This document shows, one piece after another, positions 1-10,568 of a stretch of 64,000 nucleotides of DNA. The first letter of the stretch is position 1. Each line of letters opens with the position of its first letter. The notes beneath the pieces are model-generated. The model made no database searches and was not told the origin of the DNA. It was given only the letters and a program-made list of their open reading frames with translations. Both the position numbers and the translations under genes were made by a program. This stretch comes from Henckelia pumila. Lineage: Eukaryota > Streptophyta > Magnoliopsida > Lamiales > Gesneriaceae. Where the stretch lies: the NCBI RefSeq assembly GCF_033568475.1, contig NC_133121.1, positions 191,296,664-191,360,663 of the forward strand, given 5' to 3'.

Positions 1-1345
1 CAACATACTTGTGAAATTATTGGATTCATATGTTATAACATGTATGATTATGGATCAACATACTTGTGAAATAAGTGGATTCATATGTTAAAACATGTAC
101 AACCATATAACATACTTGTGAAATTAGTTGATTCATATGTTAAAACATGGACGATTATAGAACATACTCGTGACATTAGTGGATACATTGTTGAAACATG
201 TACAATTATCAATGAACATTGGATAAAATTATGTAATTATGAGTCAAAATTATATAATTATCTGTCAAACTTATATAATTATCGACAATCTCTTTCAGGC
301 ACGGATCTACTCATGTAGTTTTATTATCTGAGAGACAGTCTAATAAATATATATCAATGAGGTAGATCAACTATATTCATTTATATATGTATTAAAAATT
401 TATATGGTCTAACATGGTCTATCAAAAAATTTATGTGGTCTACCAAAAAAGTTTGTATGTCCTCATTCAAAGCTTTGCAATAGTAGGTTAGACCCAATCA
501 CATGCTTACTTGGGTCTGACCATGTGTTTGGGCCGACTCAAACACATGCTTGGGTCTGACCAAGCTTGGTCAACAATTAGTCGTAATCGTCAATCATATA
601 ACATAATCGTGAAATTAGTTGATTGATGTGTTACAATATGTATAATCATATAACATAATCGTGAAATCAGTCGATTAATATTTTACATGTATAATCATAT
701 AACATAATCGTGAAATTGATCGATTAATATGTTACAATATTTATAATCATACAACATAATCTTGAAAAATAATGGATATATATGTTATATTAACTAATGT
801 TATACTAACTAATGTTATAGTTTGTGAAATAACTGGATTCATATATTAAAATATGTATGTTTATATAACATATTTGTGATATTAGCGGATTCATATGTTA
901 AAACATGTACTATTATATAACATATTTGTGAAATTAGTAAATTCATATGTTAAAACATGTACGATTATATGTCAAAATACTTGTGAAATTATCGGATTTA
1001 TGTGCTAAAACATGTACGATTATAGAACATACTTGTAAAATTAGTGAGTTCATATGTTAAAACATGTACGATTATCAATCAACATTAGTGGATAAAAACA
1101 TGCATGTCATGAAATTTGAGGTTTCATACGTTAATAGGTACGAATATAAAACATACTCGTGAAATTAGTTGATAAATTGTTAAAAAATGTACACTTATCA
1201 ATAAACATCAGACAAAATTGTGTACTTACGTGTCAAAATTATGTAATTATCGGTTAAACTTGTGAAATTAGTGGATCAATATGTTGCAACATATACGATT
1301 ATATATCAAAATTATGTAAATATTGATCAAAATTGTAAAATTAAC
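1..1345. repeat. Degenerate minisatellite, unit about 52-58 bp
   Basis: Repeated blocks follow the pattern 'aacatacttgtgaaatta', then 'ttcatatgttaaaacatg', then 'tacgattat'. Clear units lie at 1-230, 590-780 (a variant with 'aacataatcgtgaaat') and 826-1330. The stretches between them hold short direct repeats of 'ttgggtctgacca' (about 500-575). The unit drifts in length and sequence, so this is an old array. The small open frames in it have no family resemblance and are taken as chance. Confidence 0.75.
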
Positions 1346-1740
1346 AGCGAAAAAATTATTTAACTGCCTAATTTTTTTTTACAAACAGAAATGTTAAAAA
1401 TATAGATAAATGTATTACAAACAAAAATGTATTATGAAATTGATAATCAGCATAGTCCCTTATGAATCGCATTCCGAATTTAATGACACGCTGCGGAAAC
1501 TTCTTTCCACAGCGTGCAGAACGCTGCGGAAAGATGCAAGCCTGGGTCAACCTGCTTATTGCTCTGGGTCGACCCAAGCATGTACAAGCTTGAGTCGACC
1601 CAAAATCTTACCTGGATCAACCCAAACATGAATAAAATTTGGTTTTTAAAATCTAATAAATATTTTTTTTATTTTTTATTAATTAAATACAAGGCCATAT
1701 AAGTAAATTATACGTCCAATCCTTTTTTAAAAATAAAACA
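1346..1740. other. Non-coding stretch with a perfect-loop hairpin
   Basis: No gene is visible. At 1487-1499 and 1504-1516 there is a 13-bp inverted repeat with one mismatch around a 4-base loop (arms CACGCTGCGGAAA and TTTCCACAGCGTG). It is followed by several short GGGTCGACCC-like palindromic words (1550-1625), related to those at 500-575. This could be the end of a degraded mobile element; no target duplication was found. Confidence 0.5.
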
Positions 1741-2907
1741 GATTCCAATCCCTTCTGCCTAAATTTCCCCTTCCCATTTCCTCTCCATCTCTCTCTCTCG
1801 ACCGGCATCCGCAGAGTTCCCATTCCATTTTCCAGCCTTCGGCCGTCTCAACAGGCCATTTTCCCGGCAAGGTATTCCTTCCAGGCGAGCTGAGCTCTTA
1901 TCCCCATTTCTGGTTTTTCTCAGTTTAAGGCAAGAATATGAGTTCCTTTGGCCACCAAGTGGATTATTACATGTGTGCTTGATTTTCTTGCTTGTATTTC
2001 GAATTTCAGGATTTATGGGAGCATGATCAAATTTTTCTTTGATTTATTGAAAGGCAGTTCGAGTTTCTGTCTTTCATTTTTTTGATGTACGAGTTCTTTC
2101 CAGATTTTTTTCTTTTTTTCCTTGGAGTTATACACGTGCTTGTGATCGATATATATATTGTTCCTTGTGTTGTAGAGGGCTGTTTTGTAGAGTCTTGAGT
2201 CTTATGCATTTGCGCCCCTCCCCTGTCCGTGAGCCTTGCTTTTGTTCAGTGTGTGTCGATTCGAGTCTTGGTTTGTTGATTGGATGGTGATATAGGGGCT
2301 ACCATGGGTGAGAATGTATCTCACATGGTAGCACACGGGTTGTGCGAATTGGCTGGTAACAATCGAGGCAAAAGACTCTGGATTGATGTTAAGGGAATCG
2401 GGTGACTCTGGGGGCTGGGGCAGGGCTGATTCGAGCTAGGTATTGACTTAGGACAGGACTGATTAAGCTGGGTATCTGCTTAAGAATAGGGGCTGCTCGA
2501 GCTGAGGCTGCTTCGAGAAGGGGAGATTAGACTTAGGGACTTACGTGGGGATTATGAATTTCTCTTGGTCATAGGTTGCTGGTCGGGAGCATATGAATCC
2601 AAGTTTTAGGTGTCTAGAAAGAGGGATGAATAAGGACTTGGATGAGCAGGTTTTGGGCTTGTGTCGGCTGTTCGGATATGGTTGGACTATGCAGAGTCGC
2701 ACACATGCTTTGGTTAAGGGCTCGTGTTTAGAAATAGCCTAGAATGCTAGGAAAATGTCGTTTCAAGTGGGAACTAGTTCGGTTAAGTTTTGGTGATGTT
2801 CTAGGCTATTGAATATTAAGAGGCAAGATTTTAAGAGTTAAGTGGGCTGTCCGGGAACCTATTTGTCATGGATTATTGGGTAAGAACTGAACTTTGAGGA
2901 TGACTTT
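1741..2907. other. Non-coding; CT-rich leader-like sequence at its start
   Basis: At 1755-1880 the plus strand is rich in CT and CTCT runs, ending in a possible splice donor (ggcaag/gtattcc). This resembles a plant 5' untranslated exon, but I found no convincing coding exon downstream, so no gene is called. The rest has no open frame that resembles a protein. Confidence 0.3.
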
Positions 2908-4556
2908 TGTTAGAACCTAATGGGGGGGGGGGGGGGGGGGGATTTAGGTTATATTGGCAACTTTAGTAATTTAAAGCGATTATGCAAGTACGCAAGCGGA
3001 AGACTTAAGCAATCAAATAATAAGTGCGGTAAATAAATGCGTAATGTAAATAAAGCAGTAAAAGGGATAAGAGATGTTTATGGAAGTTCGACGGTAAATC
3101 GTCTACGTCTCTCCTTCTTGGTTAAGTCGATTAACCAAGGATCCACTAGCACTTCGAATGTCTTGGCCTTGATGGCTCCAAGGATAGCCTTACAACTTGA
3201 CACGATCACCGCGCCGATATAACTCAACACTCTTGGCCTTAAGGGCTCCAAGGATAGCCTCAACACAACACTTGGCTTCACACTCAAGTGCTTACAACGA
3301 TAGCACAACACACTTGGCTTCACACTCAAGTGTTTACAACAATAGCACAACCAACTCACAAACTATTTTTACAAACACTCTCAAATATATCACACAAACA
3401 CTTTGATAGTGAGAAATTGCTTGCAAAGGAGAGAAGAGATGAGTTGGGATGTCTCCAAATGAACTTGGATGGCCTCTATTTATAGTTGGCAAAGTTTTGA
3501 ATCTGATTTGAGTGTTTGGAGCGTGTGGTAAGAAGTCAAGGAGTGACAAAAAGTGTTCGGAGCCGCTGCCTATATTTTCCCAGCACTGAGCGGATTTTGT
3601 GGAAAAATCATATCTTCCAATCTAACCGTTGGATTGATCTTAAATTTGAACTGAAGCTTTAAAACATCTGGATCTTCAATCTGAACGGTGAAGATTTGAT
3701 TCTAACGAGTCAAACATTTCCAGTAATTTTCGGAAGTCACTTCATCAAGTTTTCGAACTTGTTCTGTGCAACAAATTTGAAAAATTCATATCTCCATATC
3801 CATCCGTTGGATTGATCTGAAATTTGGACAGAGGTTGTAAAACATCCTGGATTTGAATCTGATCGGTGGAGATGTGATTTGGATGTCTCAAACAATCCCA
3901 GTTAATTTCTGACGTTGAATCTTCATAATTTGCTTCATGTTCTGCAGAAATAAGTACTGTGCAATCTTTGTAGAAAAATCATAACTTCATATCTAGCCGT
4001 TGGATTGATATGAAATTTTGATATAAGTTTGAAAACATTCTGATATTGATTTTGATCGGTGAAGATTTGATTTGGTTGTCTCAAGCACGTCCAGTAATTT
4101 TCAGAAGTTGATTCTTCATTCTTCACTACAAGTTCTGCAGAAATAGGTACTGCACAATTTTTGTGGAAAAATCATAACTCCATATCTAGCCGTTGGATTG
4201 CTCTCAAATTTGGACAACACATGTAAAACTTCTTCATCACAATTATGACTGGTGGAGATCGGATTTAAATGCCTAGAAAATTCCCAGTAATTTTCGGAAG
4301 TTGCTGCTCCATACTTTGGCTTCTTCTTCTCTTTTTTTCATATCTCTTAACAATGTTCCATCCATTCAATGAGCAATAAAAGACTTTATAAATACATGTA
4401 TAGCTTCAAAATAACTTCCAACAATTTATTTGTCAATAAATTCTAATCTGCAAAATCTCACTTTAAATGGTTAGTAACAATTAACCGAGTTTTGTAATCA
4501 TCAAAACATAATATTATGAGACTTGTTAATGCATTAAAAACATTAATCTCATAACA
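2908..4556. repeat. LTR-like repeat, possible solo LTR
   Basis: The stretch begins TGTTAGAACC and ends TCTCATAACA, the TG...CA form of plant LTRs. It has an internal direct repeat around 'ggctccaaggatagcct' and 'cttggcttcacactcaagtg' (3160-3350) and no coding capacity. The flanks (acttt on the left, cgaga on the right) do not form a target duplication, so the boundaries are uncertain. It contains a run of 20 G at 2922-2941 and the tandem array at 3600-4330. Confidence 0.4.
3600..4330 (+). repeat. Four tandem copies of a ~185-bp unit
   Basis: Each unit contains 'aaaaatcatatctccatatc', then 'ccgttggattgatct', then a 'gatcggtgaagatttgattt' part, and ends near 'cccagtaattttcggaagt'. The marker 'ggattg' falls at about 3631, 3809, 4002 and 4195, giving spacings of 178, 193 and 193. 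The copies have diverged. Similar CCGTTGGATTGATCT units are familiar from plant LTRs, which fits the LTR-like call for the surrounding sequence. Confidence 0.75.
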
Positions 4557-6690
4557 CGAGATTTGTATGCGTTTAAGGCGTAACAACTTTCTAGTTAAGT
4601 ATAGGGTGCATGGGAACCGTGTTTTATAACGAAAGTCATTTTGTTAAAGGGTTGAGTGAGAATTAAGACTTGCAAGTGGATTGCTCGGGATACGTCCTAA
4701 GTGCCTAAAAGGAAAGTCTAGATTCTTAGTTATGGTTTGCCACCTAAATCATCATCCTTGTTAACCATCTTTCATCATTTATTTGTGAACCGAGTAATCG
4801 AGTAAATATTTTCAAAAAAAGTCATTTCCATGATTGCATGCTATATCTTTGAGTCGAGTCAAGTAAGAATGAAAGAAAATATTTTGAACAAAGTGAGATG
4901 GTTGTGACCACAGAAAGACGTGTATGGACGAGCTGGAAGACGTCCTGACTTCCCATACCACCAGACGTGTATGGACGAGTTTGGGAGAAATCCTGACTTC
5001 CCACACCAATCAGGGGCAAGACGAGTTTGGGAGAAATCCTGACTTTCTTGCGGCATAGTGCACTGCAGCCATGATCATGATCGAACCAAGAGTCACAATT
5101 CAAGGATCTAAGTTCATAGTTACAATTCAAAATTTATATAACTATGTTTCAGTTTCAGTTATGCATGAGGATCAGATTAAGATTAAGAAAGTTCCAAGTT
5201 TAAAAGTATGAGTTATGTGTGAGTTCATTGCAGACATTACATCTCATTCTTATTTATCATTCAACTTTTTGGAGTAAGTTTCAAATTATATTAAGTACAA
5301 GTATTTTAAGTATTAAGCATGTACTTTTAAACCCTCGTTATTTCTCCCATATTCTTGTTGGGCCCCTAGGCTCACTACATCTACTTGGTGCAGGTAAAAG
5401 TTATCATCGAGATTGCGGGGCAGGACTTTCGAGTGGACTGTGATGCGGGCATGGCACATCCCTCTGACCATGCCAATATTCCGCAAAAGTTTATTTTAGC
5501 GATTTAAAGTCTTTTATTTTGTTGATTGGATAAATGATATTGTAAGAATTTATAAATTATTTGTGGGCATGTAAATATGTAATTGCTTAATCTTTTGTTG
5601 TTCGAAAGGTCGAATTTCTTCTCCGGTTCACGTTCCTTTCTCGGTTTAGTTTATTTAGTGTTGCTTGCTTTTCTCTAAAATCTGCTGTCTGTGACAGGTG
5701 GTTTGTGATTTAAATAGATATGTCATGCCGAAATTTTGAAAAAAAAAATCATATTTTATTTAGTTTAATTATAAGTAGTAGTTAGGGTCGTTTCAAGTTA
5801 AGTCTCCAAACATCTATAAACATATATGTGTGATTTACAAAGTCATTCTACATATATGTTCAATCTGTTAGTTGGCCTATTTCCATACATATATTTGTTG
5901 GTCAATTAACATCGACACACGAGAAAGACTAGAGTACAGTTGCTAATAACATATGTAGAGTGTGCTTAAATTCTTGATATCAATTTATCTCTTGAATATT
6001 TTGAAATTGTGCGTGAATAGATGATGAACTGAGAGTGTCCAAGAGATTACTAAACTTATATTTTTTTCTATTTATAACAGTCTGATTCCAATGGTCATGA
6101 ATTTCAAAATAGGCTTGTTCCATTTAAGGTATCCATTACATTTTTCCTTGTAGACATCAGCAGTATTTTATGACAATAGTACACTTGGTAGTGCGTTTGG
6201 ATATCTACAGAATCAGTTATGTATGAAAATCCTTATCCAATGTCAGCTGTCATTTTGAGGTAAACTAATGTAGCTTTGGTGAGGATTGATATAGTTCATC
6301 CAGTTTTGGTAGCCAATAAGCTCATTTCAGTTTTGCCAGATTAGTTCGATTGTTTAGTCAAGGTCTAAGTCTTTCTCCAGTCTAGGTAGTCCAATTTAGT
6401 AGACTTAGTATTTTTCATTTCTGTTTGACTTAGTGTAATCGGTGGGCAATTAATCACTTTTTGTCTTAGTATTTGTTAAATCACCAAAACTTGTAATTGT
6501 TCAACAATTTCTATCCTTTTTGATGTTTTCAAAAAATTAAGGATAATAACCATAAATCTGGAAAAATACTGAAGAACTGTTTTTTATCAGTTTGTCTTTC
6601 AGTACCCCTGTACCTCATCAAACTGGTCAACTAAAGTAGCTTCATGTCCAAGTGATTGGTCTGGCATCTTAGGATGTAGTGATCGACCAG
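4557..6690. other. Non-coding; retroelement-like debris
   Basis: No gene is supported. At 4915-5045 a short unit (gacgtgtatggacgag ... aaatcctgacttcc) occurs three times with variation. At 5350-5460 'gttgggcccctaggctcact' and 'catggcacatccctctgac' resemble text common in plant gypsy LTRs. From 5700 to 6690 the sequence is AT-rich and I see nothing in it. Confidence 0.4.
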
Positions 6691-6699
6691 GTCACCTAC

Positions 6700-7040
6700 T
6701 AAACAGAAATCTTAGGCATGCAGTTAACTTAAATAGAAATGCAATCAGAGATAACTGTGGAAACATTGAACAAAAATACCAATCGACAGTATACAATCGG
6801 AAGTAATTGGAAACCCAAAACAATTAAGTACACCGGACCTGTCCACTGACCAAACGCTGATCCCGCTCCTGGTCAACTTGCAAACCTCCCCCGCCAAATG
6901 GGGTGTCCGAGATAAAAGCAAGGACGTGAGTGCTAACGCCAGTACGAAAGTATGAGTATACAGATTCCATGAGTGTGTAATGCAAATGCACTAGATACTG
7001 AGAAAACTATCTCAGTCAAACTTTGCTCAGTCCATATGCT
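6700..7040. repeat. Fragment related to the gypsy LTR at 43442
   Basis: The words 'ggggtgtccgagataaaagc', 'aaggacgtgagtgctaacgc' and 'ccagtac' closely match the LTR at 43738-43785 (gtgtccaagataacaact, aggacgtgagcgctacgc, ccagtac). It is therefore a diverged fragment of a related gypsy LTR. The ends are not defined. Confidence 0.5.
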
Positions 7041-7050
7041 CCATGGTATG

Positions 7051-7420
7051 TAGAGCTGTCAAACGGACCAACCCATGGCGAGGCGAGCCGGTCCATCAAA
7101 AACCCACAGTTCGGCGGGTCGAGGGCGGGCCAAATCACTATCCCTATGGGCTGAAAATCCTCAACCCAACCCAAGCCAAGGTGGGCCCGTCTAACCCAAG
7201 GGTTGGCTCACTACAAATAAAAATCATTATAATTAATTATAAATTTCATAAATAAATAAATATTAATAGAAACATATTAATAAAATTTCTAATTATTGAT
7301 TTCATACGTGTAAATTTTATACAAAGTAATTAATACAAAAAAATATCACAACTTTCAATAAAAAAACTACATATATCACCATAAAGTAAAAAAATATAAA
7401 TTAAAAATTTTTTCTCCAAG
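7051..7420 (+). repeat. GC-edged interspersed repeat, copy 1 (truncated)
   Basis: It starts TAGAGCTGTCAAACGG, runs through 'gctgaaaatcctcaaccc' and 'ttggctcactacaaataaaa', then becomes AT-rich. The same order appears inverted at 23523-24043. Copy 1 lacks the GC-rich far end seen in copy 2. The TAGAGCTGTCA terminus resembles non-autonomous hAT-like families, but no TSD was found. A 70-codon open frame over its GC part is not a gene. Confidence 0.6.
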
Positions 7421-7501
7421 GTGGACATGAAATTTGTGACAATTGATTGGGACAGATTAGACATTGGCAACTGCTGGAGTGATATGCATGGTTGGAGGTG
7501 T

Positions 7502-8143
7502 TTGGGGTGTCAAAAGTGAACGTAACCCGCCAACTCACACGAGTCGACCCGAAAAATGTCAGGTTAGAGTTGAGGGTTTTTGGGTTCGGGTCGAATTGGA
7601 TTGAACCCGAAAGCTAACCAAAAAAATTAATCGGGTTTGGATCAACCCGGGTTGACCCAAAATGATTCAAAACTTTTTTTATTATTATTTTTATATAAAA
7701 TTAAGAAAAATTTGATACAATTTTTTGTATTGTATGTTTGGAAAAAAATTTATTGTATGTTGATATAATAAATTTTCATCATTTAATGTTTATTTTGTAA
7801 AAAAAATTGATTTTAAGTTTTTTTTATTTTTTATAGTAAGTATGTTGTATATTTTCTGTCACTAAACTTTCAAATTTAAATTATATATAAGCTTAAAATT
7901 TTGTATTATGTATTTAAATTAAATTGTACTATTATTATTGTGTGTTTTGAATTTTTATTTAATTATTTTGTTAAAAAATATTAAAAATAAATAATAAAAT
8001 CGGGTTGGTTTGGGTTGATCGGATTAGATGGGTTCGGATTGAATATTTTTGGGTTGATTCGGGTTTGGGTCCGGAAATTTTTTTATTAGTATATTACACT
8101 AATCTGACCGATCCGCCCCGCCCACCCGAATTGACACACCCTA
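7502..8143. mobile_element. Non-autonomous hAT-type element with 8-bp TSD
   Basis: Ends: TTGGGGTGTCAAAAGTGAAC at the left and TTGACACACCCTA at the right, giving imperfect terminal inverted repeats of about 12 bp. It is flanked on both sides by the perfect 8-bp duplication GGAGGTGT (7494-7501 and 8144-8151), as expected for hAT. The 642-bp body has GGGTT/CGGGT-rich edges and an AT-rich centre with no coding capacity. Confidence 0.85.
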
Positions 8144-8435
8144 GGAGGTGTGGTTTCAAAATCGGTTTTGGAAGATTTTGATGGTGAGGTCATGCTGTGT
8201 TTTGCCATGAAAGTCTTGTATCTATGATATCATATAGTTTGCGAAGAGAAAGTTGAGTGTTTTTCAAAGGAATACATTACAATTATTATAAAGATCTCTC
8301 CTGACTCTATTTCAACAAACCAAGAACAAATCAGGGAAACTGATGGCGTGGCTCGTATGGTTACAGAACTGAAATTGTCTAAACTCAGAAATCGGGTCTG
8401 TAGGAAACAATATCTTCCTATTAGACTTCAATTCT

Positions 8436-8788
8436 CTACAAGACAGAAGAAGGGCGCTAATGGGAGGGCCTTGGAACTTCTTTCGAGATCTTATCATTTT
8501 CTGTGAGCCTCGAGGATTACAAACACCTGCTACTATGAGCTTTGATGAAATTTTCATTTGGGTGCAGTGCTACAACCTTCCATTAATTCTCATGCACAAG
8601 GACTTCCCTCAGAAAGTGGGCAGCCAAATCGGGATGGTGGAAGAAATTGATACGCGAGAAAATGGTTTCTCTATGGGCCATTTTGCTCACATCAGAGTAC
8701 GTATTGATGTTTCTAAGCCGCTTAAGAAACATGTGAGAGTGGATGTTAACCAATACGAGGAAGATATTTTTGTTATTCCTATTTTTTC
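8436..8788 (+). pseudogene. LINE ORF1, amino part (DUF4283-like)
   Basis: The frame reads through MGGPWNFFRDLIIF, then FIWVQCYNLPL, then KPLKKHVRVDV. This is the order of the DUF4283 nucleic-acid-binding domain in plant LINE ORF1 proteins (a GPW...W.Q..N.P pattern, then a basic strand). The frame is cut at 8788 by the MULE. The protein would bind LINE RNA. After removal of the two insertions the downstream zinc-knuckle frame is off by one base in a run of T, so the ORF is also frameshifted. Confidence 0.75.
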
Positions 8789-8955
8789 GGGGTAATGCCC
8801 ATTTTCGTCCCTCTTGTTTGTGACTTATCCAAAAATAGTCCCTCGACTTATCGGGCCGCTTAAATGGTCCTTCGTCTTTCATAAATTTTCCGAATTTGGT
8901 CCCTCCCGTCAACTCGACGTTAAATTTTCACGGTGATGAAGGCCCACATCCATAT
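8789..8955 (+). repeat. MULE left terminal inverted repeat (167 bp)
   Basis: Reads GGGGTAATGCCCATTTTCGT at its outer end and finishes at 'cacatccatat'. It is the exact reverse complement of 14654-14820. In Mutator elements the TIRs hold transposase binding sites and the promoters of the internal genes, so it probably drives the plus-strand gene. Confidence 0.95.
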
Positions 8956-9294
8956 CTCACATTATAGCATATTTACTTCTCATTTATCCCAATTTTTGTT
9001 CCTCTCGTTTTTCCCCAATCAAAACACTAGAACACAAAATCCAAATTTGAAGCTCCCAACGTTGAATCACGCAAAGGTAATTTCCAGAAGACATCACGCG
9101 CACTGCTGTCTAGTTGTTGTGGGCGAAAGAGGAGGACAAATCCGATCTATTTCTTCCAAGAAAAACTTCAATCAATGGTGGTAAATTTTTATTCACATTC
9201 GATTTCATAATTATCGGTTAATTATATTCTTAGGGCATGAAAACAGGGAGCAAACTCTAGTTTTAGCTTATTGATTGATATTACCTCATTGCCA
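8956..9294 (+). promoter_or_regulatory. Leader region of the plus-strand MULE gene
   Basis: Between the left TIR and the proposed start codon the sequence is AT-rich and CT-rich, as in a 5' UTR. A short frame beginning in the TIR (8933-9184) has no protein resemblance. An ATG at 9170-9172 followed by a possible donor (atggtg/gtaaat) is an alternative upstream first exon. Evidence is compositional only. Confidence 0.3.
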
Positions 9295-9881
9295 ATGAAC
9301 AGAGAAAGGGTACGACCCACCCCATTTTAAATGAACATATGTTTTTATTAATTATATAATCTGAAATTTTGGTTTTTGATTTATTGGATAATTAGAGAAA
9401 AACATATGTTGTTTTTGTTGGACGCAAACCTGACGTCTACGAGAGTTGGGATGAAGCATACGCACAAGTTATTAAATTTGAAGACAATGCTCACAAATCA
9501 TACTATAGTAGAAGAGAAGCTGTTGAAGCGTATGACGCATTTTTGAAAAGACAGGTTGCCGCAGCCGCTACTGCTACTGCTGCCGCATCCGCTACCACTG
9601 CTACCGCTGCCGCCGCCGTCTCTTCCTCTAGTACCGGGAATAAGAAGAAATATTCAAGTTCAAATTCGAGACATGATGAAGCCTCTTCCTCTGTTTCTGG
9701 TACCTCTGCCTCTGGTACCGATTATGAGAAGAAGAAATATGCAAGTTCAACTTCAAGCCATGATGAAAAAGTAGCTCAGCTATGAATTGCTCGACTGGAA
9801 TTAGAACAGGAGAATCGTAGGCATGCTTCTCGAATTTCGGAGATAACTGAAAAGATGCGGCAGATTTCGGAATCCTTCTAG
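9295..9881 (+). pseudogene. RNase H1 N-terminal domain (viroplasmin-like) gene of the MULE
   Basis: Model: exon 1 9295-9309 (ATG, five codons), GT-AG intron 9310-9395, exon 2 from 9396. Exon 2 opens with TYVVFVGRKPDVYESWDEA, then FEDNAHKSYYSRREAVEAY. That is the fold of the RNase H1 hybrid-binding domain, shared with caulimovirus viroplasmin: YVV..GR.PG.Y.SW..., then the KSF..R.EA pattern. In RNase H1 this domain binds RNA/DNA hybrids. Next come an Ala run, a Ser-rich part with two similar KKKY-S-S repeats, and a TGA at 9783-9785. The same frame continues past the TGA for 31 charged, coiled-coil-like codons to a TAG at 9879-9881. CGA to TGA by deamination would explain the stop. No catalytic RNase H domain follows. 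It occupies the place of mudrB but does not resemble it. Exon 1 is tentative. Confidence 0.6.
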
Positions 9882-10568
9882 TTTATGTGTTTATGATGGT
9901 TGAAGTAGTTGTATGGTTATGTTTTGACAAGGTACTTGGTAGTTGCTCGAGCATATGTGGTTATTTATTGACTAGGTGTTTGAGAATTTTTTATTTTATG
10001 TAGTTGCTCGAGCATGTGTTTATGCTTGATGAATATGGTTATTGACTTGGTACTTTGAAATTTTCAATTTGTATTGGCATGATGTTAGCAAGTTTAAGAA
10101 ACTATGTTGTTATTGGTATCAATAAGCTTGGTGATTCACATCTCATTCTTGTCTTTCCAGTTGTTGTTCGTCTGCAACTTGTCGAAGGCAGACATTTACG
10201 TATTATGCTTGATGAATATGGTTATCATTGTGACATATTTTTCTGCTCCAACGAAAAAAATATGTTGTGTGCGAATGTTTTTTTTCTTTCTGAAATACAT
10301 ATAAATGAGGATGTGACTTCAATAACAATTACCAAAACAAAGAAATCGCAAAATCGCAACCAAAACAATTAGAGATGAAACTGTCTTCTGGGAAACTGAA
10401 ATCCAAGTTTCACAAAAAAGTACTAGTATCAAGTTCATACATTAACTTATGCAAACGTCTTCGCAAACGATGTAAATCGAAGTACAAGTTTTGACAAAAA
10501 AAATACTAGTCCCAAGGTAAAGACCCTCTTCGTAACCCATCAATAATCTTGGAACGATGTCATCACAT
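9882..10568. other. Intergenic space between the converging MULE genes
   Basis: AT-rich, with two similar stretches around 'tagttgctcgagcatgtg' (about 9939 and 10000) and 'gcttgatgaatatggttat' (10025 and 10207). A 105-codon frame (10055-10372) overlaps these repeats and resembles nothing; I treat it as 3' untranslated sequence. Confidence 0.4.

Noticed and set aside
1741..2220. Possible gene with CT-rich 5' UTR
   Set aside because: No coding exon could be linked to it; composition alone is not enough.
2908..4556. Confirmed solo LTR
   Set aside because: TG...CA ends are present but the 5-bp flanks differ, so it is kept only as LTR-like.
10055..10372. Plus-strand frame of 105 codons in the MULE
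   Set aside because: AT-rich, overlaps internal direct repeats and starts between the two genes; looks like untranslated sequence.
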